From the NCBI RefSeq assembly GCF_001401805.1, contig NZ_LKDW01000006.1:1-64000 (forward strand): DNA of 64,000 nt, given 5' to 3'. Both the position numbers and the translations under genes were made by a program. The notes under the pieces are model-generated. The model was not told where the DNA came from. It saw nothing but the letters and a program-made list of their open reading frames with translations, and did not search any database. This DNA comes from Pseudoalteromonas sp. P1-25. GTDB taxonomy: Bacteria > Pseudomonadota > Gammaproteobacteria > Enterobacterales > Alteromonadaceae. Below, in pieces: positions 9,279 through 19,184 of this stretch; within the stretch, counting starts at the first letter, position 1; every line of letters starts with the position of its first letter.

Positions 9279-11009
9279 TTACCAGTTTTCAACGTTTTGT
9301 GCATCAAAGCCGTATACTTGCTGCATCAAATCACGCGCTTCAACTAACTGTGCTTTGTAGGCATCTGTTAACTGTGGCGCCTCACCTAGTAACGTATGTA
9401 GCTCGGCAAATTTACCTGCGTTATCGTCGCTGTAAAAAGGTGAAAATGGGTTAAATTGAAAATTCAGTGCAAAACCTTTCATTTCACTAAAGTGCTTAGC
9501 TAGGTTAGCAAAATCTTCAGCGCTTGCCTCTGTACCTTGCACTGTATCAATGTCAGCTAATGTATCGTTAATGTAATGAACAACAGTCGCTGCAATTGCA
9601 TTTTCCCAATTAGCTACAGCAATATCGCGCTGTGCTAATAACTGCGTTTTTTGCTCATCAGTTAATGCGCTTGGTGCTGCATCGTTAATAATTTTACGAC
9701 CCGCTATAAACGCCGTCATTGCTGCGCTGCTAAAGTCAGTCGCAACTGTTGCACCGTTATCACGTTTAGCGGCATTGACTGAATTACCCCAGTTGTACTC
9801 ACTGGCTAAATCTATTTTTCCATCGCCATCAACATCTGCGTTTGCACTACCATCAGCAATAGCGTCGTCGCTAAACTCTAAGTAATGACGAGCTGCGCCA
9901 AAGTAACCAAAACCTTCATCATATTGATGCTCTAAAGTGCTGTAATTAGTGCCAGCGGCTGCTGCATCGGTGTTATCTTCTTCAAGCCCTTCGTCTAGGT
10001 AGTCATCTGTACCTTGCGAGAACATTAACGCACCTAATGTGTGTTTTTGAATAAGCTGATTTAAATCAAGGCCACTTGTTGTAATATAAGCTGCTGTAAT
10101 GTCGTTACCATTTACATCTTCAGATTGTGTGCCGCTTGCTATTGCATCTACATTAGCTGCTAATAAATCAAAGTAATGAAAAATAAGGCCTTCAGGTGTT
10201 TTAGCTTGAGTACCAAAGTCACTCCACCCTTCAAATGTGCCTTCTGTTAGCCAGTCTTCTTCCATTTTTGTTGCGTCATTACCGGCAACTTTACCCGTTA
10301 ACGATTTACCTGAACTTGAAATTTCAGCAAATGATTGCTGTAGCGTTGTGCTGCCATCAACAAACAAAAAGCTATTATCTTTTACGGCTTCGTAATCACT
10401 CCAATACGCCATTAGCTGCGCTTTTACAGCATCGCCTGTCAAGCCATTACTTTCGATGTAATCTACATCTAATAAACCTATGTAGGCTTTAATTTGCGCC
10501 GAAAGCGCATGGCGAGCCACTTGCCCTGTGTAACTTACAGCCGAATTGCTTGTATCGACTGTTGAAGCAAATTCGTAAACATTTACGCCATCTTGCGCTT
10601 CAATATCTGTTACAGATACGCTCAATGTTTGCGTAAAGCTTAACTCACCGGCATCGGTTGCGGTAACTGTTACATCTAGGGTTTCTACTTGCTCAGCATT
10701 AAGCGCTAATGCGCTTTTAAGCGTTAATTCATTGCTGTCGTTAATTTCAAAATACTGCTCATCATCAGCTAGCGTAAATACCATACCTGTTGCATCGTCA
10801 TCGGTAGCACTTAAAGTACCGACAACTGCACCAACTACATCTTCTGTTACAGCTGATGTTGATAAGCTAATTGCAGTAGGTGCCGAATTAGTCACTGTTG
10901 GTGTGGTCGGTGTTTCATCGCTATCGTTGGAGCTTGAGCCACCACACGCAGTTAAACCCAAAGTTGCAGTAATTACTGCACTAGCAAGGAGAGATTTACG
11001 CAAATTCAT
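9279..11009 (-). CDS. DUF4856 family lipoprotein with cadherin-like N-terminal domain
   Basis: The protein has 576 residues. The signal sequence ends in a lipobox (LGLTACGGSSS). Residues about 40-135 form a cadherin-like repeat (VVGTLSATDDDATG, then LDVTVTATDAGELS). From about 143 on, the sequence resembles DUF4856: YEFASTVDTSNSAVSYTGQ, DEGFGYFGAARHYLEFSDD near 365, and a final EARDLMQQVYGFDAQN. The function is unknown; as I recall, DUF4856 proteins often accompany imelysins and TonB receptors. It is the first gene of the block and lies directly behind the promoter and Fur box at 11026-11086. Its acidic, Asp-rich composition would suit cation binding, but that is inference. Confidence 0.75.
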   Translation of the reverse strand: MNLRKSLLASAVITATLGLTACGGSSSNDSDETPTTPTVTNSAPTAISLSTSAVTEDVVGAVVGTLSATDDDATGMVFTLADDEQYFEINDSNELTLKSALALNAEQVETLDVTVTATDAGELSFTQTLSVSVTDIEAQDGVNVYEFASTVDTSNSAVSYTGQVARHALSAQIKAYIGLLDVDYIESNGLTGDAVKAQLMAYWSDYEAVKDNSFLFVDGSTTLQQSFAEISSSGKSLTGKVAGNDATKMEEDWLTEGTFEGWSDFGTQAKTPEGLIFHYFDLLAANVDAIASGTQSEDVNGNDITAAYITTSGLDLNQLIQKHTLGALMFSQGTDDYLDEGLEEDNTDAAAAGTNYSTLEHQYDEGFGYFGAARHYLEFSDDAIADGSANADVDGDGKIDLASEYNWGNSVNAAKRDNGATVATDFSSAAMTAFIAGRKIINDAAPSALTDEQKTQLLAQRDIAVANWENAIAATVVHYINDTLADIDTVQGTEASAEDFANLAKHFSEMKGFALNFQFNPFSPFYSDDNAGKFAELHTLLGEAPQLTDAYKAQLVEARDLMQQVYGFDAQNVENW

Positions 11010-11025
11010 GTTGAATCCTAATATT

Positions 11026-11046
11026 GTATGTGAATCATTCTTATTT
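11026..11046 (-). promoter_or_regulatory. Putative Fur box
   Basis: Read on the minus strand, this 21-mer matches the gammaproteobacterial pattern AAATGAGAATGATTCTCATTT at about 16-17 of 21 positions, with the core AAGAATGATTC intact. It lies about 13 bases downstream of the -10 element, covering the likely start site, which is the usual arrangement for Fur repression. Confidence 0.65.
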
Positions 11047-11058
11047 GTAATAGCGACT

Positions 11059-11086
11059 ATTCTAATTACAAATAACTAACAATCAA
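11059..11086 (-). promoter_or_regulatory. Promoter of the DUF4856-imelysin-TonB receptor block
   Basis: On the minus strand TTGATT (11081-11086) is followed after 16 bases by TAGAAT (11059-11064), a good sigma70-type pair. The start site would fall on or next to the Fur box. The remainder of the intergenic region 11087-11569 is AT-rich and holds nothing else I can name. Confidence 0.55.
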
Positions 11087-11569
11087 CCTAAATGTTTAGT
11101 TTTTGTTTAAATTTTTAAATAGTTTTATTTTTTAGAACAAAAACCTTATTTTAAAGTCACTATTTAATAAGGTGATTCAATACGTTAAATATTAAGTAAT
11201 GGGTCAATCATCCACATCTATCAAGTGTATTAAAAACTTTACTTACAATAGCTTAATATTTTAACTTGGCGCTTTAGGTAGGTAATTTAGTGAAAAAGTT
11301 ATTAATGTGTAAATTCAATACTAGGATTATGCAGAAATAAAGATGTTTTAACTTTTTAGATAAAAAGCTGGGTCAACAATTATTATTTACTTCAATAGCG
11401 AGCCACTTATAGCGGTTGTGGGTAAATTTTTGCTTTACATACTGTGTTACGGGCTTATATCAGCCTATTGATTAAAGGTATACTAAAGACCATGAGAGGT
11501 GGTAATGCATTAAATGTGTAACTTTACTACTCACTTTTAGCTAAGCCATATAATGACAGAGCCTTTTTT

Positions 11570-11785
11570 ATGAAAACAGACATTCGCTACCGTTTTGAAT
11601 CCTCGCAAGTTGCCAACCGTTTTGTGCATGTACTAAAAGATTGGCCCGTAAACCAAGTTAAAACACGCTTATTTAATGGTGGCGACAGTGTAAAAGTTAC
11701 TTACGAGTATGATGAAAGCGGGTTTGATTACACCTCTGCAGAGCTTGATGACTTAGCAGAGCAACACGGCGGCAAAGAGGTTTAA
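11570..11785 (+). CDS. Hypothetical small protein (71 aa)
   Basis: The predicted protein has 71 residues, is hydrophilic and mixed charged, and has no signal or membrane segment. It begins MKTDIRYRFESSQVANRF and ends with an acidic stretch and HGGKEV. The upstream region has no strong Shine-Dalgarno sequence. I do not recognise a family. Codon use and a sensible alpha/beta pattern (strand KVTYEYD near residue 44) suggest it is real. It converges on the NTF2-like gene, whose stop is 10 bp away. Confidence 0.55.
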   Translation: MKTDIRYRFESSQVANRFVHVLKDWPVNQVKTRLFNGGDSVKVTYEYDESGFDYTSAELDDLAEQHGGKEV

Positions 11786-11794
11786 CCAAAAAAG

Positions 11795-12259
11795 TTATTC
11801 GTGGTATTTGCGGATCATCGCCACTTTACCATTCTCAACCTCTATTACTTCCATCATTACTGATGTGTACTCTATTGGCTGTTTGCTTTGTGGGTGAATA
11901 CCTTTAGCGTGGTTTTTATAACGAATCGCAAAGCCGCTATTGTTAAATATAAAGGTATTGAGTAACTCACTTTTATAGTGGGTATGCGCGCCTAAATAAA
12001 AACTCATCCCTTTGCGCATTTGTTTTTTACCATCAGCAGTGCGAGAGTCATCTATTTGATAAGGTATATGCTGGCTGCCTACATCGTCTGTTAATAAAGC
12101 AAGGTAGGTTTCAAGCTCTTTAGCTCCTGCATTAGGGGTTTGCGTGGCGGTCATGGTTTTGTAGTAATGCTGCGCAAATGTTTTTAAATCAAATGACTCT
12201 TCAGCTCCGGCTGTAAAGCTAGCAACCAATACCAAACCTAATGTTAAAAGTAACCTCAT
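11795..12259 (-). CDS. SnoaL/NTF2-like exported protein
   Basis: The protein has 154 residues with a signal peptide (MRLLLTLGLVLVASFTAGAEE). The remainder has the layout of a cone-shaped SnoaL/NTF2-like fold: an N-terminal helix (LKTFAQHYYKTM), a LETYLALLTDDVGSQHIPY segment, then strands ending in VMMEVIEVENGKVAMIRKYHE, the usual last two strands. Such domains serve as small-ligand enzymes or binding modules, and the specific role is unknown. It appears monocistronic between the 71-aa gene and hrpB. Confidence 0.65.
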   Translation of the reverse strand: MRLLLTLGLVLVASFTAGAEESFDLKTFAQHYYKTMTATQTPNAGAKELETYLALLTDDVGSQHIPYQIDDSRTADGKKQMRKGMSFYLGAHTHYKSELLNTFIFNNSGFAIRYKNHAKGIHPQSKQPIEYTSVMMEVIEVENGKVAMIRKYHE

Positions 12260-12347
12260 TGACTATTCCCTGTAGCTAAATATATTTTATAGGTACATTA
12301 CCTTAGAACGTTCAATAATCAAACAAATAACATTATGTAACTAACAC

Positions 12348-14774
12348 CTACATTTTGCTTTTCACTCTATTAGTTGCCACGCTGTTGGCTGGGTCGTCTG
12401 GCCAAAAATGCTTGGGGTAACGCCCTTTCATTTCTTTTTGTACATCGCGATAACTGGTAGCCCAAAAGTGCGCAAGATCTTGCGTAAGCTGTAAAGAACG
12501 CTTACCCGGCGATAGTAACTCCATAAGCAGTGGCAGCTTGCCATTAGCAAGCACTGGCGTACTGGTTAAGCCATACACTTCTTGCATGCGCACGCTTAAC
12601 TTTGCAGGGCCATCTAGTTGGTAATTAATTTTTATATTTGAGCCACTCGGTACCGTTAACCTAAGCGGTAACAGTGTTTTTAGGGCTGTTTGCTGAGTCC
12701 AGTCAAAACAATTTTGCAGTGCTTCAAAGTAGTTAAACTTTTTAAGCTGATCGAGTGTTTTTATGTCCTGTAAGTACACGCCCAACCAATCGTCAGCTGT
12801 TTCGATAAGTTGCTGCTCGCTTATTGCCGGGAACGTATCGGGCATAAACTGACTGGCTAAACTCATGCGTATTAATAATTGTTGTGCATCGGGTTGTTCA
12901 TTAAATAATGCAAAGCCGTGTTTAGTAAATAAATTAAGCCACGCTTTAGCGCGCTCTGTTTTATCAAGCTTTTGCTTACTTGGTTGGCTTGTAAGCGTAA
13001 TGGCACCGAGTTTTACTTCGTCTTGGTGGATAAAGCGCGCGGTTTTTTCATCAAACTCACAGCGGGTAAGCGTAGTAAATAAGTGCGGTAAATAATCTTG
13101 TAGCTCAAATGGGCTAAGCGCAGTGGCTGCAAAAATACGCGTGCCTTTATGGCCGCCCATGCTAGCAATAGCCAGGTAGTCATCGTTATGCCAGTAATCG
13201 GTGTTTAAATCAGCGCCCGCTCCATTTGCAAGTAAGTAACCATTGCCACGTTTTTTTGCAATGCGGTCGGGGTAAGCTAATGCCACCAGCAAGCCTAAAT
13301 ACTCGGTGTTTAGCTCGCTGTTACTGTCGGTTACTTTTAAGCGGCTTTGCCAGTATTTTAACTGCTGTTTAAATACTGGGTGTGGCCTTTGCTGCTGGCT
13401 ATGTAGCGCTAAACTTAGCTCGTTGGCGCTGCTTATTCGGCTTTCAAGCAGCGCCACTAAATAAATTGCTAAGCGATAAATACCTGGGAGTTCTGCCTCA
13501 AGCGCCTGCGCTTTTAAAAGCATATGCGCTAAGCGAATTTCCGCCCCAAAACCCAGCATGTTGCTGCCCAACTTGGTTAGCTTACCTTTGGCGTCGATGG
13601 CTTCAAGCATAGTTAGTAAGCTCATTGCTTGTGTGCATTGCTGCGCTGTTGGCATATCTAGCAAGGTGAGTTCGCTAATATTTGCGCCCCACTGCTTTGC
13701 TTCAAGCATAAGTTGGCTTATGTCTGATGTGAGTATTTCGGGGCTATCGTGGCTATTGCGTCGCTCAAAGGTTTGCTTTGAGCCAAGCCTGTAAACCACA
13801 CCGGGTTCTATTCGCCCTGCACGCCCTGCTCGCTGCACGGCAGAGGAGCGCGATATACTTTGTGTTGTAAGCTCAGTTACACCCGTTTTTAAGTTAAACG
13901 TTGCAGCGCGGCGTTTACCACTATCAATAACAATGCGAATGCCTTCAATGGTTAAGCTGGTTTCGGCTACATTGGTGGTAAGCACTATTTTGCGCATTCC
14001 CTCAGGTGCAGGAGCAATCGCCGCTTGCTGATTGGCTTTATCTTGCTCACCAAATAACGTGGCAACTAGGCAGTTACCTGGCAAATCATTAAGCGCTTGC
14101 TGCACACGTAATATTTCAAATTGCCCAGGTAAAAACACCAGCGCACTGCCGCTTTGCTCGTTTAGTGCTTGTTTTATTAAAGCGGGAATAGCATCAAGCC
14201 AACGGCTTTCATCTTTTATGGGTATGTATACTTCGTCTATGGGGTAACTACGCCCACTTGATTGAATAACTGGGCAATCAAAAAATTGCGTATAGCGCTC
14301 TGCATCAAGGGTTGCCGACATAAGCAGTATGGTTAAATCGTCACGCAGTGCACTTTGGGTCTCTAAAGCAAAGGCCAGTGAGGTATCGGCTGCAATTGAA
14401 CGCTCATGAAACTCATCAAAAATCAGTAAATCAATGTCGCTAAGTTCTGGGTCGTTTTGTAGCATGCGGGTCAGCATGCCCTCGGTGACTATTTCAAGGC
14501 GCGTATTACTACTTACTTTACTCTCACCACGTACTCGCAAGCCAACACTCTGCCCCACATTTTCGTTTTGGCACTGTGCTAGGTAATTGGCAATATTACG
14601 TGCAGCTAAGCGGCGCGGCTCAAGCATTACAATATGTTTAAAATGGCCGTCGCGCATAAGCTGTAGCGGCAGCCAGGTTGATTTACCTGCACCAGGCGGT
14701 GCTTGTAATAACGTTATAGGGTTACTTTGTAATGTAGTTAGAAGTTGTTGATATATGTTTTGAACCGGCAGCAC
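12348..14774 (-). CDS. hrpB: ATP-dependent helicase HrpB
   Basis: The protein has 808 residues, close to the E. coli HrpB length. Walker A is APPGAGKST at about residues 25-33, and motif II is the DEFH variant (LLIFDEFHERS) near 120. Motif III is SATLD, and motif VI is QRAGRAGRIEPG near 318. The C-terminal HrpB-specific region includes LPLRLTVPSGSNIKI and a final KEMKGRYPKHFWPDDP. HrpB is a DEAH/RHA-type helicase of poorly defined physiological role. The start is a GTG at 14774 (the first codons read MLPVQNIYQQLL); no nearby ATG fits the family N-terminus. It is transcribed alone. Confidence 0.93.
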   Translation of the reverse strand: MLPVQNIYQQLLTTLQSNPITLLQAPPGAGKSTWLPLQLMRDGHFKHIVMLEPRRLAARNIANYLAQCQNENVGQSVGLRVRGESKVSSNTRLEIVTEGMLTRMLQNDPELSDIDLLIFDEFHERSIAADTSLAFALETQSALRDDLTILLMSATLDAERYTQFFDCPVIQSSGRSYPIDEVYIPIKDESRWLDAIPALIKQALNEQSGSALVFLPGQFEILRVQQALNDLPGNCLVATLFGEQDKANQQAAIAPAPEGMRKIVLTTNVAETSLTIEGIRIVIDSGKRRAATFNLKTGVTELTTQSISRSSAVQRAGRAGRIEPGVVYRLGSKQTFERRNSHDSPEILTSDISQLMLEAKQWGANISELTLLDMPTAQQCTQAMSLLTMLEAIDAKGKLTKLGSNMLGFGAEIRLAHMLLKAQALEAELPGIYRLAIYLVALLESRISSANELSLALHSQQQRPHPVFKQQLKYWQSRLKVTDSNSELNTEYLGLLVALAYPDRIAKKRGNGYLLANGAGADLNTDYWHNDDYLAIASMGGHKGTRIFAATALSPFELQDYLPHLFTTLTRCEFDEKTARFIHQDEVKLGAITLTSQPSKQKLDKTERAKAWLNLFTKHGFALFNEQPDAQQLLIRMSLASQFMPDTFPAISEQQLIETADDWLGVYLQDIKTLDQLKKFNYFEALQNCFDWTQQTALKTLLPLRLTVPSGSNIKINYQLDGPAKLSVRMQEVYGLTSTPVLANGKLPLLMELLSPGKRSLQLTQDLAHFWATSYRDVQKEMKGRYPKHFWPDDPANSVATNRVKSKM

Positions 14775-15046
14775 TGCTATTTATCCAAAATTGCTTTGTA
14801 TGCATTGTAACAAAAACCAAAAATAAACGCGCCGCTAAAGCTGTGTGGTTATAAAGGGCACCATAATCAGAAATAATTACAAACCACTCTGTACATTTTT
14901 TAAGAACATGCGCGCTATATTAATTGCTACTGCGCCAATAAAACATAACAGCATGATTATAAATACAAAATTTAAATTTAATTTATTGGTACACGCCTTG
15001 CTCCTTTTATAGTGAACGTTAATTAAATCTAAGTAAGGAGAAACTT

Positions 15047-15244
15047 ATGAACAGCGATCGTATGAAAGGTAATTGGAACGAACTTAAAGGTAAGGCGCAA
15101 CAAAAATGGGGCGATCTTACTGACGACGATTTAGACAAAATTGAAGGTAGCCGTACAGAGCTAGTGGGGAAAATCCAGCAGCAGTATGGTAAATCTAAAG
15201 AAGAAGCAGAGCGTGAAGTAGATGAGTTTGAAAAAACTCACTAA
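15047..15244 (+). CDS. CsbD family stress-response protein
   Basis: The protein has 65 residues and the full CsbD pattern: NSDRMKGNWNELKGKAQQKW, then GDLTDDDLDKIEG, and a C-terminal QQYGKSKEEAEREVDEFE. These small hydrophilic proteins (YjbJ in E. coli) are induced by general stress and in stationary phase; their molecular role is unknown. A perfect AAGGAG precedes the ATG, consistent with high expression, and a strong terminator follows. It is monocistronic. Confidence 0.92.
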   Translation: MNSDRMKGNWNELKGKAQQKWGDLTDDDLDKIEGSRTELVGKIQQQYGKSKEEAEREVDEFEKTH

Positions 15245-15256
15245 TCGCTAACTTCT

Positions 15257-15283
15257 AAAAAACCGCCATTTGGCGGTTTTTTT
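15257..15283. terminator. Rho-independent terminator
   Basis: AAAAAACCGCCA, a TT loop, and TGGCGGTTTTTTT. It ends the CsbD gene and, in the other direction, the minus-strand molybdenum hydroxylase operon. Confidence 0.88.
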
Positions 15284-15309
15284 GTTTTATGGCTAATAAA
15301 GGTAATTAT

Positions 15310-17571
15310 TTACGTTTTTAATTGGTTACCTATAGGCAGTTGCCTAATACGCTTACCGCAAGCGGCAAAAATAGCGTTACACAATGCAGGGGCGTAAACC
15401 GGCGTTGCGGGCTCGCCTACACCAGCAGGTGGTGCATCGCTTTGTATTATTTCTACTTCTACCTCTAGTGGTGAATCGCTCATACGCGGTACGCGGTAAT
15501 CATGAAAATTACTTTGCTGTACGCGGCCTTTATCAAAGGTAATACCATCGCTTATTGCGGTTGTAATACCGTAAATAGAGCCACCTTGGGTTTGGTTTTT
15601 AACGGTATCGGTGTTTACAACCGTACCTGCATCAATAGCCACCCACGATTTAATCACGTTTAAATCGCCAGCGTCCGATACCTCTACCTCAACCACAGTA
15701 GCCACATAGGTTAAAAAGCTGCGGTGCGCTGCAATACCTAACCCGCGACCTTTTGGCAGCTTTCGGCCCCATTTACTTATCTCAGCCACTTTTTCAATAA
15801 CATGGCGTAACTTGCCAATATCTAATGGGTAAACGTCTTTATCGGCGCCATAGTTATCGTACGAGGCATTTTGCTCGGTTACATCTAAAATACGATCAGG
15901 GCCTATGGTTTCGAGTAAATAGTCTTTTTGGTCGCGCCCTGCTTTGTGCGCCGCTTCAGCAATAAATGACTGAATAGCAAAAGCATGAAAAATATTTGAT
16001 ACCGAGCGCATCCAGCCTACTCTTGTTTTAGCGGGTGCTTCGCCATTTTCTAGCTTTAAATTAGGTGAGTTAATAGGGTTATCGGTAAAGCCTAAGCGCA
16101 GCTCAAAACCTGCAGGCGACGTTGCCCCTTCTTGGAAGGTAGACATAATTGGCGAAAACGCCGTGCGATGTAAATAAGCTTCTATGTTACCTTTTTCATC
16201 TAGTGCAGCTTCAATATGTTGAGCCGATACCGCATGATAAAAACTGTGTTGTATATCATCCTCTCGCGTCCATTGTACGCGAATAGGTTGCCCTACTTTC
16301 ATTGAAATGTAAGCGGCTTCTGCCGAAAAATCAGGTTTTGATTTACGCCCAAAACCGCCACCTAGCATGGTGACATGTACGTTAATTTTACTCTCGTCCA
16401 TACCCAGTAATGCGGCTACGGTTTTCATATCTGCTTGCGGGTTTTGCGTTGCAGCCCAAATATCAACGCGGTCTTTATGATACATCGCCGTAGCGCACGG
16501 TGGTTCCATTGGTGCTTGAGCTAGGTGCGGCGCATAGTAATCGGCTACTAACGTATTGCTCGATTTAGCCAATATGTTGGTGGCATCGCCTTTTTCACGC
16601 ACATGCGCTTGCGGCTCACTCACTGTTTGTAATAACGACTTTTTAAAGTTTTCTGAATTATAATCGCCGTTTTTACCATCATCCCACACTACTTTTAGTG
16701 CTTTACGCGCCTGCCATGCAGCCCAGGTATTTTTAGCAACAATAGCAATGCCGCCTTTTGGCTGAAATTGCGGCGCACCTTTTGGAACAGGCATTTCAAT
16801 AACATCAACTACGCCATTAATTGCTTTAGCGGCGCTGGCATCAAACGATTTAACCACACCACCTACTACCGGCGGGCGCTCAATCATCGCCACCAGCGCT
16901 TTTGGTTCGCGTACATCGGCAGCAAATGTGGCTTTACCGGTTACTAAGTCGGTTAAATCTATGTGCGCCATACCGGTATTTATATAACGCCATTCTTTAC
17001 GTGTTTTAAGTGTTAACTTGTCAGGCTCTGGCGGGGTAATACCAAGCGCGAGGTCAATTAAGTCTTTATAGGCAAGCGTTTTACCCGAGCTGTGGGTAAC
17101 CACGTGCTGATTAGCTGTACAGGTTTGCGGCCCAACGTTCCAATATTTAGCAGCTGCGTGCTGCATCATGTAGCGAACACTTGCGCCCATTTCGCGCAGG
17201 CGTTGCATGTTGTAGCGAATACTGCGCGAACCATCGGTATTTTGATCCCCATATTTAGGGTCGCCCTTACCTTGAATAACAACCACTTTATCCCATGCAG
17301 CTTCCATTTCGTCTGCCACAATTTGGGCAATGGCGGTACGAATTTGTTGGCCCATTTCAGAGCGGTGGCAGGTTATTTCAACCATGCCATCGGGGCGCAG
17401 CGCTATAAATAAGTTGGCACGTTTTGCTTGCTCAGAGGGTTGCTCTAACACGCCTGCAAACACTTTTGGTGCACTGCCTACAAAATAAGTGCCTAATACT
17501 AATGCGCCTATTGCGCTGGTTTTTAAAAATTGGCGACGGTTTAGGTCAAAGTACGTATTGTTGTTTTTCAT
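15310..17571 (-). CDS. Molybdopterin-binding large subunit, isoquinoline 1-oxidoreductase (IorB)-type
   Basis: The protein has 753 residues and belongs to the xanthine dehydrogenase family. The N-terminus has a Tat motif ([14 protein letters not shown]), so the assembled heterodimer is exported folded to the periplasm. The molybdopterin-binding body includes [14 protein letters not shown] near 345, [18 protein letters not shown] near 400 (substrate channel and Mo pocket), and the C-terminal [18 protein letters not shown] with the expected catalytic Glu. It hydroxylates N-heterocycles or oxidises aldehydes; the substrate is unknown. Its ATG overlaps the stop of the 2Fe-2S subunit gene by 4 bp. 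Confidence 0.88.
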   Translation of the reverse strand: MKNNNTYFDLNRRQFLKTSAIGALVLGTYFVGSAPKVFAGVLEQPSEQAKRANLFIALRPDGMVEITCHRSEMGQQIRTAIAQIVADEMEAAWDKVVVIQGKGDPKYGDQNTDGSRSIRYNMQRLREMGASVRYMMQHAAAKYWNVGPQTCTANQHVVTHSSGKTLAYKDLIDLALGITPPEPDKLTLKTRKEWRYINTGMAHIDLTDLVTGKATFAADVREPKALVAMIERPPVVGGVVKSFDASAAKAINGVVDVIEMPVPKGAPQFQPKGGIAIVAKNTWAAWQARKALKVVWDDGKNGDYNSENFKKSLLQTVSEPQAHVREKGDATNILAKSSNTLVADYYAPHLAQAPMEPPCATAMYHKDRVDIWAATQNPQADMKTVAALLGMDESKINVHVTMLGGGFGRKSKPDFSAEAAYISMKVGQPIRVQWTREDDIQHSFYHAVSAQHIEAALDEKGNIEAYLHRTAFSPIMSTFQEGATSPAGFELRLGFTDNPINSPNLKLENGEAPAKTRVGWMRSVSNIFHAFAIQSFIAEAAHKAGRDQKDYLLETIGPDRILDVTEQNASYDNYGADKDVYPLDIGKLRHVIEKVAEISKWGRKLPKGRGLGIAAHRSFLTYVATVVEVEVSDAGDLNVIKSWVAIDAGTVVNTDTVKNQTQGGSIYGITTAISDGITFDKGRVQQSNFHDYRVPRMSDSPLEVEVEIIQSDAPPAGVGEPATPVYAPALCNAIFAACGKRIRQLPIGNQLKT

Positions 17572-18065
17572 ACTTCTTCCCCTTGTTCATTTGGGTCAAA
17601 ATATTCAACGCCCGCCATGGTTTTAGCTGCCGACTTAATCGCTTTATGAATACGCGGATACGTGCCACAACGGCAAATATTGCCCGACATATTATTCACT
17701 ATTTCGTCATCAGTTGGATTAGGGTTAGCGGCTAATAAGCTTGCCGCCTGCATGATTTGTCCGCACTGACAAAACCCACACTGCGGCACTTTATGCTCAA
17801 CCCAGGCTTTTTGCACAGGATGATCGCCCTGCTCGCTTAGCCCTTCAATAGAGGTAATATTACGCCCTACTACAGCCGATACCGGTAATATGCACGAGCG
17901 CTGCGCTACGCCATCAATATGTATGGTGCACGCACCACATTGCGCCATACCACAGCCAAACTTAGGCCCGGTTAAATTTAATTCATCTCGAAGATACCAA
18001 AGCACCGGCGTTGACGGATCGCCTGTAAACTCATGTTTATTACCATTAACGGTAAGCGTGATCAT
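17568..18065 (-). CDS. 2Fe-2S small subunit of molybdenum hydroxylase (IorA-type)
   Basis: The protein has 165 residues. The N-terminal plant-ferredoxin-type domain carries [16 protein letters not shown] (cluster II), and the C-terminal helical domain carries CGFCQCGQ and [11 protein letters not shown] (cluster I), the standard eight-cysteine set. It passes electrons from the Mo cofactor subunit to an acceptor. It is the first gene of a two-gene operon; no FAD subunit or maturation gene is adjacent. It has no signal peptide of its own, so it would be exported with the Tat-tagged large subunit. Confidence 0.92.
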   Translation of the reverse strand: MITLTVNGNKHEFTGDPSTPVLWYLRDELNLTGPKFGCGMAQCGACTIHIDGVAQRSCILPVSAVVGRNITSIEGLSEQGDHPVQKAWVEHKVPQCGFCQCGQIMQAASLLAANPNPTDDEIVNNMSGNICRCGTYPRIHKAIKSAAKTMAGVEYFDPNEQGEEV

Positions 18066-18249
18066 ATTTAACTCCTTGGCAAAGCGCTTTAAAGGAATGC
18101 CTTGTTGCGCGAGAACGGTTTGAATAATTGCTACATTTTTAGCCTACCACTTAGATCAATTTTATTGAAATTTTTATCGGCGAACTGCTAATTAATAGCC
18201 GTTATTAAGTGGCCGCTTATTGGGTATACATAAGAAGGGTTTGTTGACT

Positions 18250-19005
18250 CTACTCAGCACTTATAACTCGCTCTTTTAATAACTGCTCATCATCTTTATA
18301 AACTTCAAGCCAACCAGGTGGCGATGTATCGCAGCCAATGATAGTAACGTGTAATATGTAGCTATAACGTCCGTTTTTAAACGTATAATGATGATTACCG
18401 CCACTACCCTCAAAGGTAATATCACCGTTTAATAAAACCATATCTGGCTTATCGCTAATCTTTTTATCAATACTCCACACTGCATAACGGTAATTTCTAT
18501 CACCTAAATCATCAACGCGAATATGGTAGTTAGCCATTTTCCAATCGAGTACTGGCTCTTCAAACGTATTAATACTTGAATGAAGTGATTGCTTGTCTTG
18601 TTCAATTAAGCGTTTAGCAAATGCCTGCTCTTTAGCTGTGTGGCTATTTATACCGATAATTTTACCGTCAGTATCAATCCACATCACGCCGCTATTTAGC
18701 ATAATGCCTCGCCAACCTACGCTATCCCAATCGGTATTAATATTAGAGCTGCCAATAACGGCAACAAGTTCATCGTCAAACACTTCATCAAAGCGGTTAA
18801 TAAACTCAGCTTCATTTTTAATGTCAGGCAATGGGTATTGCCTTTTTAGAGGGTAGCGAATATGCGCAGCAATCTCAGTTTTATCCTGCGTTTTAAAAGC
18901 AGCAATAACAGGTAAAACACTCTCATGATACTTTTGCTCAAGCGCAAATGCGTTCGATGTGAAAAGTAGAGATATGCAAAGTAAGATGTAATTTAGATAC
19001 TTCAT
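18250..19005 (-). CDS. Exported hypothetical protein
   Basis: The protein has 251 residues when started at the ATG at 19005, which gives a clean signal peptide (MKYLNYILLCISLLFTSNAFA). An upstream TTG at 19029 would add eight residues and looks less likely; AATAGG precedes the ATG. The mature protein is hydrophilic, with repeated SxxD and WxxxG patterns (DSVGWRGIMLNSGVMWIDTD) and one Cys near the C-terminus. I do not recognise a family. It is monocistronic between the molybdenum hydroxylase operon and the toxin-like cassette. Confidence 0.6.
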   Translation of the reverse strand: MKYLNYILLCISLLFTSNAFALEQKYHESVLPVIAAFKTQDKTEIAAHIRYPLKRQYPLPDIKNEAEFINRFDEVFDDELVAVIGSSNINTDWDSVGWRGIMLNSGVMWIDTDGKIIGINSHTAKEQAFAKRLIEQDKQSLHSSINTFEEPVLDWKMANYHIRVDDLGDRNYRYAVWSIDKKISDKPDMVLLNGDITFEGSGGNHHYTFKNGRYSYILHVTIIGCDTSPPGWLEVYKDDEQLLKERVISAE

Positions 19006-19117
19006 TAATAGCCTATTAATATGTAACAAATAAAAAGTTTTGAGTGTTATCGTTTAAAGTTAAATGTTTAAGACATTTATAATTTTGAGTTAAAAATCTA
19101 AATCCTGACTTTAAACT

Positions 19118-19146
19118 TTGACTATACATACAAATTGTATAATATA
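19118..19146 (+). promoter_or_regulatory. Putative promoter of the toxin-immunity-like pair
   Basis: TTGACT at 19118-19123, a 17-base gap, then AATATA; an overlapping TATAAT (19138-19143) would give only 14 bases. The region is very AT-rich, and an AGGGA Shine-Dalgarno lies before the ATG at 19185. Confidence 0.45.
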
Positions 19147-19184
19147 GATGCATTATAGGTACATACTATTTATAGGGAAATAAA

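Noticed and set aside
14880-15000. Short reading frame of about 25-40 codons with a hydrophobic stretch on the minus strand
   Set aside because: It lacks a well-placed start and ribosome-binding site; the AGGAG there is out of frame with the hydrophobic stretch.
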